Positions 18,389 through 26,385 of a stretch of 64,000 nucleotides of DNA are shown here, in pieces. A program made the translations under genes and the position numbers. Location of the stretch: the NCBI RefSeq assembly GCF_009909145.1, contig NZ_JAAAPJ010000024.1, positions 62,001-126,000 on the forward strand, in the 5' to 3' direction. Positions within the stretch are counted from its first letter, which is position 1; each line of letters opens with the position of its first letter. The stretch comes from Corallococcus silvisoli. Its GTDB lineage: Bacteria; Myxococcota; Myxococcia; Myxococcales; Myxococcaceae. Under the pieces are notes generated by a model, which searched no databases, was not told where the DNA came from, and saw only the letters and a list, made by a program, of their open reading frames with translations.

Positions 18389-20338
18389 GTGCCGCTCCCC
18401 CTGACCGTCTTGCTGTTCACCGTGCTCGCCGCGACGGGCGCGCCGTCCGGACAGGAGGCGCGGCAGACGCCGCCCGTGGAGCAGGAAGGCGCCGGCAGGC
18501 CGAGCGACGCCGAGCCGCCGGACGCGCCCGTGCGCGCGCCGGACTTCGAACCGTCGGGCGTGTCCAACACGGAGGTGCCCGCGCCGCCGCGCGCGGAGTC
18601 CGCGCCCGTGGGGCCGGAGGGCACGGATGCTCCGGCGCTCCCCACTGCGGACGCGCGCGCGAACTACGAGGACGCGCTCATCGCCTGGGGGCTGGGGGAG
18701 GTGGAGCGCCAGGTGGAGCCCGCCCCCGAGGGCAAGGTGCTGGAGGAGGTGCTCGTCGCCGCGGAGGAGGTCGTCGCGCCGATGGACCCGTACCCCTCGC
18801 TGCTCAACATCTTCCACGTCCGCACCCGTGACGAGGTCGTCCGCCAGGAGGTGCTGATTGCTCCGGGGCAGCCGTACTCGGAGGCGGTGGTCGCGGAGTC
18901 GGTGCGCAACCTGCGCAAGCTGGGGCTGTTCTCCGTGGTGCGCGCGGTGCCGGTGAAGGGCCGTGAGCCCGGCAAGGTCGCGCTGCTGCTGGTGACCAAG
19001 GACCTGTGGTCGCTGCGGCTCAACAACGAGTTCTCCGCCGTCGGCTCGCTGCTCCTCTACCTGCGCTTGCAGGGCACGGAGCAGAACTTCCTGGGGCGGG
19101 GCAAGAAGGTGGCGCTGGACTTCATCATGCGCCTGGACACCTTCAGCCTCGGCCAGAGCTACACGGACAAGCGCGTGCTCGGCAGCCGCTGGTCGCTGTC
19201 GGAGTCCGCCGCCCTGCTCATCAACCGGGAGACGGGCCGCGCGGAGGGCTCGCGCGGGAGCCTCATCGTGAGCCGCCCGCTGTATTCGCTCTCCACGCCG
19301 TGGAGCCTGAGCACGTCCGTGGCGTGGAACGTGGAGACGGCGCGCCAGTTCCGGGGCGCGGACATCTGGCAGCTCCCGTTCCCGGATGGCGCGCCCGTGC
19401 CATACGTCTACAACACGCGCGAAGTGGCGGCGGGCGCCACGTATACGCGCTCCTACGGCACCCGCGACAAGTGGAACGTGGGCCTGGGCGCGGGGGCCTA
19501 TCACTATGCCTACGCCGCGCCGGTGGCCTCGCAGCTCTCCGACGCGCAGGTGGACTGGTTCCGCCGCAACTACCTGCCGCGCGCGGAGGACGCGGGGTAC
19601 GTGAACCTGTCCCTGAGCGCCTTCAAGGCCCGGTACGACGTGCTCCGCAACGTGGACTCGTACACGCTGTCGGAGGACTACCAGCTGGGGCACTCGGTGG
19701 TGGCCACGCTGCGCTACGCGCCTCCGGTGTTCCCGTCCGCGGCGCACTTCGCCGAGAGCGGCCTGTCCGCGCGCTACCGCGTGCACTGGGGCGACGCGCT
19801 CACCACCGCGTCCGCGGCGGCGTCCATCCGCCGGCAGTTCAGCGCCCAGCAGCCCGGGGTGCGGGAAGGGTGGACCAACCGCCGCTGGGCCGCGGAGCTG
19901 GTGCAGGTGTCGCCGCGCGTGCTCGGTGGGCGCTTCGTGGCGCGCGGCCTGTTGGACGTGAACATCGACGACCTGTCCGAACGCGTGAGCCTGCTGGGCG
20001 GCAGCAACGGCCTGCGCGGCGCGGCGGTGGATGCGTACTCGGGCAAGCGGCTGTTGCTGGTGAACCTGGAGTACCGCACCGCGCCGCTCGTCGTGCGCAC
20101 GGTGCACCTGGGCGGGGTGTTCTTCTTCGACTCGGGCAGTGCCTTCAACCGGCGGCCGGAGATGGTGAGCACCGTGGGCGTGGGCCTGCGGCTGCTGTTC
20201 CCCCAGTTCAACGTGTTCCCGTTCCGCATCGACTTCGGCTACGTGCTCAACGGCGACCGGCCGCCCGTGGGCAGCCGCTTCTCCCTCAGCAGCGGGCAGG
20301 TGACGGACTACCGCCCGACCTTCCTCGACTCGCCCTGA
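18389..20338 (+). CDS. Omp85/BamA-superfamily outer-membrane protein
   Basis: A 649-residue protein with a GTG start and a short signal peptide (LTVLLFTVLAATGAPSG). An acidic/Pro-rich region (about 20-135) is followed by a single POTRA-like domain (NIFHVRTRDEVVRQEVLIA, then SVRNLRKLGLFSVVRAV, about 140-210) and a long C-terminal beta-barrel with aromatic-rich strands. Late motifs LLGGSNGLRG and VNLEYRTAPLV match the conserved VRGY-like segment of Omp85 barrels. Such proteins insert or secrete outer-membrane or surface proteins. With one POTRA it is not the housekeeping BamA. Its stop shares a palindrome with the convergent UPF0489 gene. Confidence 0.82.
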   Translation: MPLPLTVLLFTVLAATGAPSGQEARQTPPVEQEGAGRPSDAEPPDAPVRAPDFEPSGVSNTEVPAPPRAESAPVGPEGTDAPALPTADARANYEDALIAWGLGEVERQVEPAPEGKVLEEVLVAAEEVVAPMDPYPSLLNIFHVRTRDEVVRQEVLIAPGQPYSEAVVAESVRNLRKLGLFSVVRAVPVKGREPGKVALLLVTKDLWSLRLNNEFSAVGSLLLYLRLQGTEQNFLGRGKKVALDFIMRLDTFSLGQSYTDKRVLGSRWSLSESAALLINRETGRAEGSRGSLIVSRPLYSLSTPWSLSTSVAWNVETARQFRGADIWQLPFPDGAPVPYVYNTREVAAGATYTRSYGTRDKWNVGLGAGAYHYAYAAPVASQLSDAQVDWFRRNYLPRAEDAGYVNLSLSAFKARYDVLRNVDSYTLSEDYQLGHSVVATLRYAPPVFPSAAHFAESGLSARYRVHWGDALTTASAAASIRRQFSAQQPGVREGWTNRRWAAELVQVSPRVLGGRFVARGLLDVNIDDLSERVSLLGGSNGLRGAAVDAYSGKRLLLVNLEYRTAPLVVRTVHLGGVFFFDSGSAFNRRPEMVSTVGVGLRLLFPQFNVFPFRIDFGYVLNGDRPPVGSRFSLSSGQVTDYRPTFLDSP

Positions 20339-20348
20339 GGCTCAGGGC
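20332..20348. terminator. 17-base palindrome holding both convergent stop codons
   Basis: GCCCTGAG-G-CTCAGGGC is a perfect inverted repeat. The plus-strand TGA at 20336-20338 and the minus-strand TGA (tca at 20342-20344) both lie inside it. The arrangement could serve as a compact bidirectional terminator, though no T-tract is present. Confidence 0.4.
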
Positions 20349-21121
20349 GGTTCGACGCGCAGCAGCTCGCGGAAGAGCACGTCCGCCACGTCGCGGAACA
20401 GCTCCCCGGACGCGAGCAACCCGCCGCAGTGGTGCGGCTCGCGCGCCAGCGTGAGCGCCACGGCCTTGCCCAGCACCGCGTCCCAGAAGGGCTCCGAGTC
20501 GAGCGGCAGGAGGAACTCGCGGATGACGGACTTGGGCCAGGGCAGCACGGTGGTGGGGTCCGCGTCGCTCAGGCTGGTGAAGCAGTCCAGGTCCACGTCC
20601 AGCAGCACGGCCGGCGAGGCCTCCAGCACGTCGCGCACCGCGTCCGTGGGGCCGGGGCGCAGGTACGCCTCCGCCGCGCGGTCCACCGTCGTGACCGTCA
20701 CCAGCCGGTGGGACCGGCCGCGCGTGTCCACGTACGTGTCGCCGGCGAAGGCGCCCCGGGGCCGGGTGCGCGCGATGATCAGCGCGTCGCCCACGAGGTT
20801 GGCCTCCATCGCCGCGACGATGTGGTCGTAGTTGCGCACGTCCAGGTGCCACCGCGCGTGTTCATCCAGCGCGCGCAGTCCGGCGGAGCGGTCCGGCATG
20901 TCCGCGGGATGTTCAGGCACCACGATGTCCAGGTGCCGGTCCAGGGTGACGAGCAGGGCAGGGGGGCCCGCGTCGCCCAGGGCGCAAGCCCACGCGGGCA
21001 GTGCGAGCCGATGCGGGTCGAACACGTACGCGTCGGTCGGGCCACGGCCTCCGCCCAGCGCGAGCCGCACGATTCCCGCGAGCCGCAGGTGTCGCAGGGC
21101 GTCGTCATGTTTCAGAGTCAT
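20342..21121 (-). CDS. UPF0489 family protein (ureohydrolase/peptide-arginase-like)
   Basis: A 259-residue protein. The ATG at 21119-21121 gives MTLKHDDALRHL; an upstream extension would run into the peptidase leader. Two acidic metal-binding-like motifs are visible, LVTLDRHLDIVVPEH (DxHxD) and LLDVDLDCFTS (DxDxD), spaced as in the arginase/ureohydrolase fold. UPF0489 (human C5orf22 relatives) includes the RiPP peptide arginases that turn arginine in precursor peptides into ornithine. No radical-SAM or precursor-peptide gene is nearby, so a peptide-modifying role is only a possibility. It is convergent with the Omp85 gene and divergent from the first S9 peptidase. Confidence 0.65.
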   Translation of the reverse strand: MTLKHDDALRHLRLAGIVRLALGGGRGPTDAYVFDPHRLALPAWACALGDAGPPALLVTLDRHLDIVVPEHPADMPDRSAGLRALDEHARWHLDVRNYDHIVAAMEANLVGDALIIARTRPRGAFAGDTYVDTRGRSHRLVTVTTVDRAAEAYLRPGPTDAVRDVLEASPAVLLDVDLDCFTSLSDADPTTVLPWPKSVIREFLLPLDSEPFWDAVLGKAVALTLAREPHHCGGLLASGELFRDVADVLFRELLRVEPP

Positions 21122-21180
21122 GGGGAAGGAAGTCCCCCTCCGGGGGGCAGCGTTGGGGGGTGCACCATCTTGCCGCGAAA

Positions 21181-21214
21181 GGAGCCCCGCCTCGCGGGGG
21201 TTCGACCACAAATG
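21181..21214 (+). promoter_or_regulatory. SD, abutting hairpin and start of the first S9 peptidase
   Basis: GGAG (21181-21184, within GAAAGGAG) is directly followed by a perfect stem CCCCGC/GCGGGG (21185-21190 and 21194-21199) with a CTC loop, then 12 bases to the ATG at 21212. Without folding, the SD-to-ATG spacing of 27 is too long. The same layout precedes the second S9 gene. Confidence 0.6.
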
Positions 21215-23419
21215 CGCTTCATTCTCACCGCCGCGTTCTTCCTCCTGGGGGTCCCCGCGCTTGCCCAGGAGGGTACATCCCAGGCCCTGGCTCAGACCGG
21301 GAACACCTTCCTGCGCCAATACGCCGAAACCGGGCGCTTCATGAACGGCCGCCCGGTGGGCGCGCGCGTCACCCCGGACGAGCAGTCCGTCCTCTTCCTG
21401 CGCACCTCCCCCACGTCCAACGTGCGAATGCTCTACGCGTTCGACGTGGCCAGCGGACAGACGCGGGAGCTGCTCACGCCGGAGGCCCTGCTCAAGGGCG
21501 GTGAGGAGAAGCTCTCCCCCGAGGAGCTGGCCCATCGCGAGCGCATGCGCGTGAGCGCTCGGGGCTTCACGTCCTACAGCCTGTCCGAGGATGGCACCCG
21601 CCTGCTGGTGCCGCTGTCAGGCCGGCTCTACGTGGTGGACCGAGCCACGGGGAAGTCGAAGGAGGTGAAGACGGGGCCGGGAGTCATCGACCCTCGGCTG
21701 TCACCGGACGGCAAGCAGGTGGCGTACGTGCGCGAGCACGACGTGTACCGGGTGGACCTGGCCGCCAACCAGGAGAAGCGCGTCACGCAGGGCGGCACTG
21801 CGCGGAAGACGCACGGCCTGGCGGAGTTCGTCGCGCAGGAGGAGATGGGCCGCTTCTCCGGCTACTGGTGGAGCCCGGACGCGAAGTCCATCGCCTATGC
21901 GGAGTCGGACACGGGTGACGTGGAGAAGCTCACCATCGTGGACGTGATGCACCCGGAGAAGGGCGCGGAGTCCTTCCCCTATCCTCGCGCGGGTCATGCC
22001 AACGCGAAGGTGCGGCTGGGCATCACGCCCGTCACGGGCGGCAAGACGGTGTGGGCGCAGTGGGACGCGCGGAAGTATCCGTATCTGGCCACGGTGAAGT
22101 GGGACAAGGGCGGGCCGCTGACGGCGCTGGTGCAGAACCGCCTCCAGACGGAGGAGCAGCTGCTCGCGGTGGATCCGGCCACGGGCAAGACGCGCGTGCT
22201 CCTCACGGAGACGGACGCGGCGTGGATCAACCTGCATCAGGCCTTCCCGCTGTGGCTGGAGGATGGCTCCGGCTTCCTCTGGTACACCGAGCGCAACGGG
22301 GCCTCGGAGGTGGAGCTGCGCAAGGCCAACGGAGCGCTGGAGCGCTCCGTGGTGAAGCCGGGCGCGGGCTTCCGCAACCCCGTGGGCTTCGTGCAGGCGG
22401 ACCAGACGCTGTTCTTCGCCGGCGACCCGAACCCCACGGAGAGCCACCTGTGGCGCGTGAAGGCGGGAGGCGCGCCGGAGCGGGTCGCCACGGGGGCCTC
22501 CGGTCCGGTCCTGGAGAGTGGCGTCGTCTCCAAGACCGGCGGCCTCATCGTGTTGAACACGCAGGGCCCCAAGAGCATGCCGCGCACGGTGGTGCTGAAG
22601 GGTGACGGCACGAAGCTGGGCGAGCTCCCGGAGGTGGCGCAGGAGCCGCCCTTCACGCCGAACCTCGAGGTGCGTCAGGTGGGCGCGAGGAGGTTCTGGA
22701 CGTCGCTGGTGAAGCCGCGCGACTTCAAGCCCGGCACGAAGCTGCCCGTCATCGTGAGCATCTACGGAGGTCCCATCATCACGATGGTGCATCAGTCCAT
22801 GGCCACGACCCTGCTGGACCAGTGGATGGCGGATCAGGGCTTTCTCGTGGTCAGGGTGGACGGGCGCGGGACGCCGCTGCGCACCTCCGAATGGAACCGC
22901 GCGGTGAAGCACGACTTCGCCACCGTCACGTTGGATGATCAGATTGAAGCGGTGCAGGCGCTGGCGAAGGAGGTGCCGGAGCTGGACCTGCAGCGCGTGG
23001 GCATCACCGGCTGGAGCTTCGGCGGTTACATGTCCGCGCTGGCCGTGATGAAGCGCCCGGACTTCTTCAAGGCCGCGGTCGCTGGGGCGCTGGTGGTGGA
23101 CTGGCGTGACTACGACACGCACGCCACCGAGCGTTACCTGGGCCTGCCGGAAGAGAGCCCCCAGGCCTACGTGGTCAGCGACCTGCTGACGTACGCGAAG
23201 AAGGAAGGCCCCATCGGCGCGCTGCTGCTGATGCACGGCACCGCGGACGACAACGTCTACTTCTTCCACGCCTTGAAGCTGTCGGACGCGCTCTTCCGCG
23301 CGGGCAAGCCGCACCAACTGCTGCCCCTGGCGGGCCTCACGCACATGGTGGCGGATCCCCTCGTCACGGAGCGTCAGTACGCGCGCGTGATCGAGCACTT
23401 CCAGCAGAACCTGAAGTAG
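21212..23419 (+). CDS. S9 family (DPP IV-like) prolyl dipeptidyl peptidase, copy 1
   Basis: A 735-residue exported serine peptidase that removes X-Pro dipeptides in family prototypes. The signal peptide is MRFILTAAFFLLGVPALAQ. An N-terminal eight-bladed-propeller-type DPPIV_N region (about 60-480) is followed by an alpha/beta hydrolase domain: nucleophile Ser602 in GWSFGGYM, Asp679/Asp680 in GTADDNVYF and His711 in GLTHM. In the propeller, LAEFVAQEEMGRFSGYWW carries the two adjacent glutamates that bind the substrate amino terminus in DPP IV. The ATG at 21212 is chosen because it gives the signal. A near-identical copy follows 279 bases downstream. Confidence 0.93.
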   Translation: MRFILTAAFFLLGVPALAQEGTSQALAQTGNTFLRQYAETGRFMNGRPVGARVTPDEQSVLFLRTSPTSNVRMLYAFDVASGQTRELLTPEALLKGGEEKLSPEELAHRERMRVSARGFTSYSLSEDGTRLLVPLSGRLYVVDRATGKSKEVKTGPGVIDPRLSPDGKQVAYVREHDVYRVDLAANQEKRVTQGGTARKTHGLAEFVAQEEMGRFSGYWWSPDAKSIAYAESDTGDVEKLTIVDVMHPEKGAESFPYPRAGHANAKVRLGITPVTGGKTVWAQWDARKYPYLATVKWDKGGPLTALVQNRLQTEEQLLAVDPATGKTRVLLTETDAAWINLHQAFPLWLEDGSGFLWYTERNGASEVELRKANGALERSVVKPGAGFRNPVGFVQADQTLFFAGDPNPTESHLWRVKAGGAPERVATGASGPVLESGVVSKTGGLIVLNTQGPKSMPRTVVLKGDGTKLGELPEVAQEPPFTPNLEVRQVGARRFWTSLVKPRDFKPGTKLPVIVSIYGGPIITMVHQSMATTLLDQWMADQGFLVVRVDGRGTPLRTSEWNRAVKHDFATVTLDDQIEAVQALAKEVPELDLQRVGITGWSFGGYMSALAVMKRPDFFKAAVAGALVVDWRDYDTHATERYLGLPEESPQAYVVSDLLTYAKKEGPIGALLLMHGTADDNVYFFHALKLSDALFRAGKPHQLLPLAGLTHMVADPLVTERQYARVIEHFQQNLK

Positions 23420-23665
23420 CAGGCGCTGTGACGCCATGCCCGCCGTTGCCGCCTGGGGCCAGACCCTGGCGGCAGCGCGCCTCGGGGCGTGGACCGGGGC
23501 CGGGGGGCCGGGGCTTTCGTGAGCTTCGGGCCTCGGCGCACCGTCCAGACAGCGTGGGTGCCGCGGAGCGTCGTCCGCTTCCGAGTGGGAATCCTCCGTG
23601 GCGTCCGACGTTGGGAGGGCCGCGCGGCGGCTGGAGTGTAGGCTTGCCCGCACCTTCCCGCGAAA

Positions 23666-23701
23666 GGAGCCCCGCCCCGCGCGGGGATTCAGCTACTCAT
23701 G
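23666..23701 (+). promoter_or_regulatory. SD, abutting hairpin and start of the second S9 peptidase
   Basis: GGAG (23666-23669) abuts a stem CCCCGC/GCGGGG (23670-23675 and 23681-23686) with loop CCCGC, then exactly 12 bases to the ATG at 23699. Stem and distances equal those of copy 1 while the loop differs. The remainder of 23420-23665 shows no recognisable gene. Confidence 0.6.
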
Positions 23702-25912
23702 CGTCAGGTCCTTACCGCCGCGCTCCTCCTAGTGAGCGCACCCGTCCTTGCCCAGGAGCGCAAACCCTCCGCCATGGCCCCTTCGCAAAAGCAGCCGGAC
23801 ACCTTCCTGCGTCAGTACGCCGAGACGCGCCGCTTCATGAGCGGCCGCCCCGTCGGGCTGCGCATCACCCCGGATGAGCAGTCCGTCCTCTTCCTGCGCA
23901 CGTCCCCCACGTCCAACGTGCAGATGCTCTACGCGTTCGACGTGGCCAGCGGACAGGCGCGGGAGCTGCTCACCCCGGAGGCCCTGCTCAAGGGCAACGA
24001 AGAGACGCTCTCCTCCGAGGAGAAGGCCCGCCGCGAGCGCATGCGCGTGAGCGCTCGGGGCTTCACGTCCTACAACCTGTCCGAGGATGGCACCCGCCTG
24101 CTGGTGCCGCTGTCGGGCCGGCTCTACGTGGTGGACCGAGCCACGGGGAAGTCCACGGAGGTGAAGACGGGCCCTGGCGTCATCGACCCCCGGCTGTCAC
24201 CGGACGGCAAGCAGGTGGCGTACGTGCGCGAGCACGACGTGTACCGGGTGGACCTGGCCGCCAACCAGGAGAAGCGCGTCACGCAGGGCGGCACGGCGCA
24301 GAAGACGCACGGGCTGGCGGAGTTCGTCGCGCAGGAGGAGATGAGCCGCTTCTCCGGCTACTGGTGGAGCCCGGACGCGAAGTCCATCGCCTACACGGAG
24401 TCCGACACGGGCGACGTGGAGAAGCTCACCATCGTGGACGTGATGCACCCGGAGAAGGGCGGCGAGATCTTCCCGTACCCGCGCCCCGGCAAGCCGAACG
24501 CGAAGGTGCGGCTGGGCATCACGCCCGTCACGGGTGGCAAGACGGTGTGGGCGCAGTGGGACGCGCGGAAGTACCCGTACCTGGCCACGGTGAAGTGGGA
24601 CAAGGGCGGGCCACTGACGGCGCTGGTGCAGAACCGCCTCCAGACGGAGGAGCAGCTGCTCGCGGTGGATCCGGCCACGGGCAAGACGCGCGTGCTCCTC
24701 ACGGAGAAGGACGCGGCCTGGGTGGAGCTGAACCAGGACTTCCCCCTCTGGCTGGAGGATGGCTCTGGCTTCCTCTGGTACACCGAGCGCAACGGGGGGC
24801 CGGAGGTGGAGCTGCGCAAGGCCAACGGAGAGCTGGAGCGCTCCGTGGTGAAGCCGGACGCGGGCTTCCGCAACCTCGCGCGCTTCGTGCAGGCGGACCA
24901 GACGCTGTTCTTCACCGGCGACCCGAACCCCACGGAGAGCCACATGTGGCGCGTGAGGGCCGGCGGCGCTCCGGAGAAGGTGGCCACGGGGAGCGGTCCG
25001 GGCCTGGAGACGGGGCTCGTCTCCAAGCACGGCGGGCTCGTTGTGTTGAACACGCAGGGCCCCAAGAGCATGCCGCGCACGGTGGTGCTGAAGGGTGACG
25101 GCACGAAGCTGGGCGAGCTCCCGGAGGTGGCGCAGGAGCCGCCCTTCACGCCGAACTTCGAGGTGCGTCAGGTGGGCGCGAAGAAGTTCTGGACGTCGCT
25201 GGTGAAGCCGCGCGACTTCAAGCCCGGCACGAAGCTGCCGGTCATCGTGGAGGTCTACGCGGGCCCCACCACCACGGTGGTGCACCAGTCCATGGCGGCG
25301 CACCTGCTCAGCCAGTGGATGGCGGACCACGGCTTCCTGGTGGTCAAGGTGGACGGGCGCGGCACGCCGCTGCGCACCGCGGACTGGAACCGCGTGGTGA
25401 AGCACGACTTCGCCACCATCACCCTGGATGATCAGATTGAAGCGGTGCAGGCGCTGGCGAAGGAGGTGCCGGAGCTGGACCTGCAGCGCGTGGGCATCAC
25501 CGGCTGGAGCTTCGGCGGTTACATGGCCGCGCTGGCCGCGCTGAAGCGCCCGGACTTCTTCAAGGCCGCGGTGTCGGGCGCCCCGGTGGTGGACTGGCGC
25601 GACTACGACACGCACTACACCGAGCGCTACCTGGGCCTGCCGGAAGAGACCCCCCAGGCCTACGAGGTCAGCAGCCTGCTGACGTACGCGAAGAAGGACA
25701 GCCCCATTGGCGCGCTGCTGCTGATGCACGGCACCGCGGATGACAACGTTTACTTCTTCCACACGCTGAAGCTGTCGGACGCGCTCTTCCGCGCCGGGAA
25801 GCCGCACCAGCTGCTGCCCTTGTCGGGCCTCACGCACATGGTCCCGGATCCGCTCGTCACGGAGCGCCAGTACGAGCGGGTCATCGCCCACTTCGAGCAG
25901 AACCTGAAGTAG
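23699..25912 (+). CDS. S9 family (DPP IV-like) prolyl dipeptidyl peptidase, copy 2
   Basis: A 737-residue paralogue of the preceding gene; by eye most residues are identical. The signal peptide is MRQVLTAALLLVSAPVLAQ. The catalytic set is Ser604 (GWSFGGYM), Asp681/Asp682 (GTADDNVYF) and His713 (GLTHM); the Glu pair in FVAQEEMSRFSGYWW is kept. Differences cluster in the mature N-terminus (residues 20-35), in part of the propeller and around the loops after the hydrolase strands (VYAGPTTTVVHQ versus IYGGPIITMVHQ), so substrate preference may differ. It ends in front of a strong terminator. Confidence 0.93.
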   Translation: MRQVLTAALLLVSAPVLAQERKPSAMAPSQKQPDTFLRQYAETRRFMSGRPVGLRITPDEQSVLFLRTSPTSNVQMLYAFDVASGQARELLTPEALLKGNEETLSSEEKARRERMRVSARGFTSYNLSEDGTRLLVPLSGRLYVVDRATGKSTEVKTGPGVIDPRLSPDGKQVAYVREHDVYRVDLAANQEKRVTQGGTAQKTHGLAEFVAQEEMSRFSGYWWSPDAKSIAYTESDTGDVEKLTIVDVMHPEKGGEIFPYPRPGKPNAKVRLGITPVTGGKTVWAQWDARKYPYLATVKWDKGGPLTALVQNRLQTEEQLLAVDPATGKTRVLLTEKDAAWVELNQDFPLWLEDGSGFLWYTERNGGPEVELRKANGELERSVVKPDAGFRNLARFVQADQTLFFTGDPNPTESHMWRVRAGGAPEKVATGSGPGLETGLVSKHGGLVVLNTQGPKSMPRTVVLKGDGTKLGELPEVAQEPPFTPNFEVRQVGAKKFWTSLVKPRDFKPGTKLPVIVEVYAGPTTTVVHQSMAAHLLSQWMADHGFLVVKVDGRGTPLRTADWNRVVKHDFATITLDDQIEAVQALAKEVPELDLQRVGITGWSFGGYMAALAALKRPDFFKAAVSGAPVVDWRDYDTHYTERYLGLPEETPQAYEVSSLLTYAKKDSPIGALLLMHGTADDNVYFFHTLKLSDALFRAGKPHQLLPLSGLTHMVPDPLVTERQYERVIAHFEQNLK

Positions 25913-25937
25913 CGCGGACGCGACGCCTGGAAAGGCA

Positions 25938-25972
25938 GAGGCCCGGATCCCCCACCGCGGGGTCCGGGCCTC
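25938..25972. terminator. bidirectional terminator
   Basis: A perfect ten-base arm GAGGCCCGGA (25938-25947) pairs with TCCGGGCCTC (25963-25972), extended by CCCC/GGGG after one bulged T. It separates the second S9 peptidase from the convergent cold-shock gene and is followed by a short pyrimidine run. Confidence 0.8.
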
Positions 25973-26016
25973 CTTACTTCAACCAGTCCGTGAGGAATGG
26001 CTGAGGACGCGTCACT

Positions 26017-26220
26017 TCACGCCGCGCGGACGTTCTGCGCCTGCAGACCCTTCGGGCCCTTGGTGACTTCGAACTCCACCTTCTGGCCTTCGGCCAGCGT
26101 GCGGAACCCATCCATGTTGATGGCGGTGTGGTGGCAGAACACGTCCTCGCCGCCGCCGTCCTGGGTGATGAAGCCGAAGCCCTTCGCGTCGTTGAACCAC
26201 TTCACGGTACCAGTTGCCAT
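26017..26220 (-). CDS. Cold-shock protein, CspA family
   Basis: A 67-residue single OB-fold nucleic-acid-binding protein. Both RNA-binding motifs are visible: KGFGFIT (RNP1) and DVFCHH (RNP2, with a Cys in place of the more usual Val/Ile). The ATG at 26218-26220 gives MATGTVKWFNDAKGFGF, and AAGGAAG lies six to twelve bases upstream on the minus strand; a longer in-frame start would add 14 non-family residues. Cold-shock proteins act as RNA chaperones; whether this one is cold-induced cannot be seen. The gene is monocistronic. Confidence 0.96.
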   Translation of the reverse strand: MATGTVKWFNDAKGFGFITQDGGGEDVFCHHTAINMDGFRTLAEGQKVEFEVTKGPKGLQAQNVRAA

Positions 26221-26307
26221 TGCGCTTCCTTGCGTTTGCAGGGCAGCCGTGGGGAAGGCCACCCGTTCTGCCCGACGACCGGGGAGACAGGGCTATTTGT
26301 AGTGAAA

Positions 26308-26333
26308 GGGCCGACTGGAAGTCCAGCCGGCCC
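26308..26333 (-). terminator. terminator of the 2-oxoglutarate dehydrogenase operon
   Basis: Read on the minus strand, GGGCCG-CTGG pairs with CCAG-CGGCCC around a four-base loop with one mismatch, followed by TTTCACT. A second hairpin (ACCCCC..GCAC with GTGC..GGGGGT) at about 26356-26383 sits closer to the sucB stop. Confidence 0.6.
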
Positions 26334-26385
26334 TCCGGGAATGCCAGTCTTCGAACCCCCGCACCACCATGTGCGAGGGGGTAAG

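Noticed and set aside
17390..20107. 905-codon minus-strand frame opposite the cobalamin-binding-like and Omp85 genes
   Set aside because: Both plus-strand genes have recognisable domains and signals; the antisense frame is His/Arg-rich shadow sequence.
23428..23877. 149-codon plus-strand frame between the two S9 peptidases
   Set aside because: It runs out of frame into copy 2, has no family motif, and its Pro/Arg-rich composition is typical of chance frames.
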